Origin: an uncultured Bacilli bacterium | GTDB taxonomy: Bacteria; Bacillota_I; Bacilli_A; RF39; UBA660 | Assembly (NCBI GenBank): GCA_947630935.1 | Contig: CANRJL010000070.1 | Location: 1 to 5,884, forward strand | DNA: 5,884 bases | Direction: 5' to 3' | In this document: piece by piece, positions 4,481 through 5,884 of the stretch | How positions within the stretch are numbered: the stretch's first letter is position 1 | Layout of the letters: each line of letters opens with the position of its first letter | Notes under the pieces: model-generated | Told to the model about the DNA's origin: nothing | The model's database searches: none | The model's input: the letters and a program-made list of their open reading frames with translations, nothing else | Program-made: the position numbers and the translations under genes

Positions 4481-5763
4481 TAATCGTTTAAAAAGTCCTT
4501 TAATTTTTTAGCTCGCGATGGATGTCTTAGTTTTCGCAATGCTTTAGCTTCTATTTGACGAATACGTTCCCTAGTAACATTAAATTTTTTACCAACTTCT
4601 TCAAGGGTATGACTTGTGCCATCAATTAGTCCAAAACGCAACTCTAAAACTTCTTGTTCTCTTTCTTGTAAAGTTCCTAATACTTCTTTTATTTCTTCTT
4701 TTAATATTTCATTAGTAGCATATTCTTCTGGTGTCATACTATTTGGGTCTTTAACAAAATCACCTAAATGTGAGTCATCTTCTTCGCCTATTGGGGTTTC
4801 AAGCGAAACTGGGTCTTGGCTAATTTTAATGACATCTCTTACTTTTTCAACGGAAATGCCCATTTTTTTAGCTATTTCTTCTTCACTTGGCTCACGATTT
4901 AATTCTAGAGTTAATTGTCTTTGAATTCGAGCCATTTTATTAATAGTTTCAACCATATGAACAGGAACTCTAATTGTTCTAGCTTGGTCAGCTAAAGCTC
5001 TAGTTATAGCTTGTCTTATCCACCATGTAGCATAGGTTGAAAATTTATAGCCTTTATCATAATCAAACTTATCAACAGCTTTCATTAAACCAATGTTACC
5101 TTCTTGAATTAAGTCTAAAAATAATAAACCTCTGCCAACATATCTTTTAGCAATAGAAACAACTAAACGTAAATTAGATTCAGCAAGACGATTTTTGGCT
5201 TCTTCTTCACCATTTGCCACTTTAATAGATAAGTCCATTTCTTCTTCGGGTGACAAAAGGGAAATTCGTCCAATTTCTTTTAGATACATTCTTACTGGGT
5301 CGTTGATATTAATATCTTTAGTAATTTCGGCATCATCTAATATTAATGGAGTGCCGTCTTCACTACCCTCATTTTCTTTATCGTCTTCTCCTAAAATTAA
5401 GATTTTATTTTCTACTAATTCATTATATAAAATATCTAAAGAATCATTATCCACTTCTAAACCTTTTAAAGCAGTAGCTAATTGTTCAAAGGTAATTTTG
5501 CCTTCTTTTTTTCCTAAAGCAATTAATTCTTGTTTTCTTTCTTCAAAAGTTTTAATTTCTTGGACATTGATATTTAATTTAGGTTCTTCGGGAGCAGTTT
5601 CTAATAATTTGATATTTTCTTTTTGAAGCTCTTCTTGAAATTTAGTAACTTCTTCTTTTTCTTCTATATCTTTTAAGGCTTGGGCAACTTCACTAATAAG
5701 TAAATAACCATCTTTACGACCTTTTTCTAATAATTCTTGTTTTTTCTTTTCATATTTTTTCAT
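4480..5763 (-). CDS. rpoD: Primary RNA polymerase sigma factor (sigma-70/SigA) with two region 1.1 domains
   Basis: Directs RNA polymerase to housekeeping promoters. Counting from the ATG at 5763 (427 residues): region 1.1 copy 1 at about 4-55, copy 2 at about 73-125, an acidic linker, region 1.2 (DPVRMYLKEIGRISLLSPEEE, 155-175), regions 2.1-2.4 (NLRLVVSIAKRYVGRGL, then FSTYATWWIRQAITRALADQ, about 197-260), region 3, and region 4.2 (TLEEVGKKFNVTRERIRQIEAKALRKL, about 386-412). B. subtilis SigA has 371 residues; the excess of about 56 equals one added region 1.1. A GTG at 5772 would add three residues, but the ATG has better spacing (8 bases) to the weak AAAGAAG. The start overlaps the end of the upstream gene and the stop overlaps trmK, so the three genes are probably cotranscribed. 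Confidence 0.97.
   Translation of the reverse strand: MKKYEKKKQELLEKGRKDGYLLISEVAQALKDIEEKEEVTKFQEELQKENIKLLETAPEEPKLNINVQEIKTFEERKQELIALGKKEGKITFEQLATALKGLEVDNDSLDILYNELVENKILILGEDDKENEGSEDGTPLILDDAEITKDININDPVRMYLKEIGRISLLSPEEEMDLSIKVANGEEEAKNRLAESNLRLVVSIAKRYVGRGLLFLDLIQEGNIGLMKAVDKFDYDKGYKFSTYATWWIRQAITRALADQARTIRVPVHMVETINKMARIQRQLTLELNREPSEEEIAKKMGISVEKVRDVIKISQDPVSLETPIGEEDDSHLGDFVKDPNSMTPEEYATNEILKEEIKEVLGTLQEREQEVLELRFGLIDGTSHTLEEVGKKFNVTRERIRQIEAKALRKLRHPSRAKKLKDFLND
5389..5547 (-). other. Sigma region 1.1, second copy
   Basis: Encodes FEERKQELIALGKKEG followed by ITFEQLATALKGLE and LYNELVENKILIL. This fits the B. subtilis SigA region 1.1 pattern (GKKRGVLTYEEIAERM). In solution region 1.1 normally blocks DNA binding by free sigma. 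Confidence 0.8.
5599..5754 (-). other. Sigma region 1.1, first copy
   Basis: Encodes YEKKKQELLEKGRKDG followed by LLISEVAQALKDIE and FQEELQKENIKLL. By hand alignment it shares 17 of about 52 positions with the second copy, including KQEL, the two glycines of the GxKxG turn, AxALK and EL..I..L. Confidence 0.8.
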
Positions 5764-5764
5764 T

Positions 5765-5884
5765 TTAGACACTTCTTTCTTTTTTTATTTCTTCTTTTTC
5801 TTGACATAATTTTGTTATTTTTAAGGCTATTGCTGTTTTTTCATTTAAATCAAAACTTTCTTTTTGCTCTTTTTTTAATTTTTT
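5765..5884 (-). CDS. dnaG: 3' end of the gene upstream of rpoD, probably DNA primase
   Basis: The window begins inside this gene. The last 39 codons are open and read KKLKKEQKESFDLNEKTAIALKITKLCQEKEEIKKERSV, then TAA at 5767-5765. The stop overlaps the rpoD start region: the rpoD ATG begins two bases after it. The charged, helical tail fits the end of the helicase-binding C-terminal domain of DnaG, and dnaG directly precedes the primary sigma gene in most Firmicutes. The sequence is too short and too variable here to prove the name, which rests mainly on gene order. Confidence 0.6.
   Translation of the reverse strand, partial: KKLKKEQKESFDLNEKTAIALKITKLCQEKEEIKKERSV

Noticed and set aside
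4616..5626. Plus-strand open frames opposite rpoD (4616-4924, 5195-5626)
   Set aside because: Serine-rich antisense reflections of the well-conserved sigma factor gene.
1..5884. CRISPR array, tRNA or rRNA genes, riboswitch, intact insertion sequence
   Set aside because: No regularly spaced repeats, cloverleaf-like segments, long structured leaders or transposase-like frames were seen on either strand.

Overview
The window is AT-rich bacterial DNA with strong Shine-Dalgarno sites, sigma-A-type promoters and a dnaG-rpoD-trmK gene order like that around B. subtilis sigA. Tryptophan is read from TGG, and one gene ends in TGA, so the standard bacterial code fits. This points to a low-GC Firmicute, plausibly an uncultured gut Bacilli/RF39-type lineage. 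That placement is inference; no rRNA gene is present.

Layout, from the right end leftwards. On the minus strand, the 3' tail of a probable dnaG overlaps rpoD, the housekeeping sigma factor, which overlaps trmK, a tRNA A22 methyltransferase, by one base. Next comes a gene-free stretch (3437-3832) holding the decayed remains of a dinD-like gene, bracketed by an imperfect direct repeat. A small plus-strand gene (3167-3436) resembles YqfQ. It is divergent from a minus-strand type IV prepilin peptidase gene (2385-3053). Then comes a minus-strand rpmG-efp operon (ribosomal protein L33, elongation factor P) with its own near-consensus promoter and an intrinsic terminator. Last is a 438-residue membrane-anchored surface protein (116-1432) with a C-terminal lectin-fold-like domain, closed by a terminator at the left edge.

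The housekeeping genes serve transcription, tRNA modification and translation. The accessory interest lies in the surface protein. Its promoter has a run of ten G between the -35 and -10 boxes, the arrangement of a slippage-driven phase-variable promoter. Its last 60 or so codons are much richer in GC and CpG than the rest of the gene and end in a domain like the variable domains of diversity-generating retroelements. Together these suggest an exposed protein varied both in expression and in sequence. RpoD is also unusual: its N-terminus carries two tandem copies of region 1.1.
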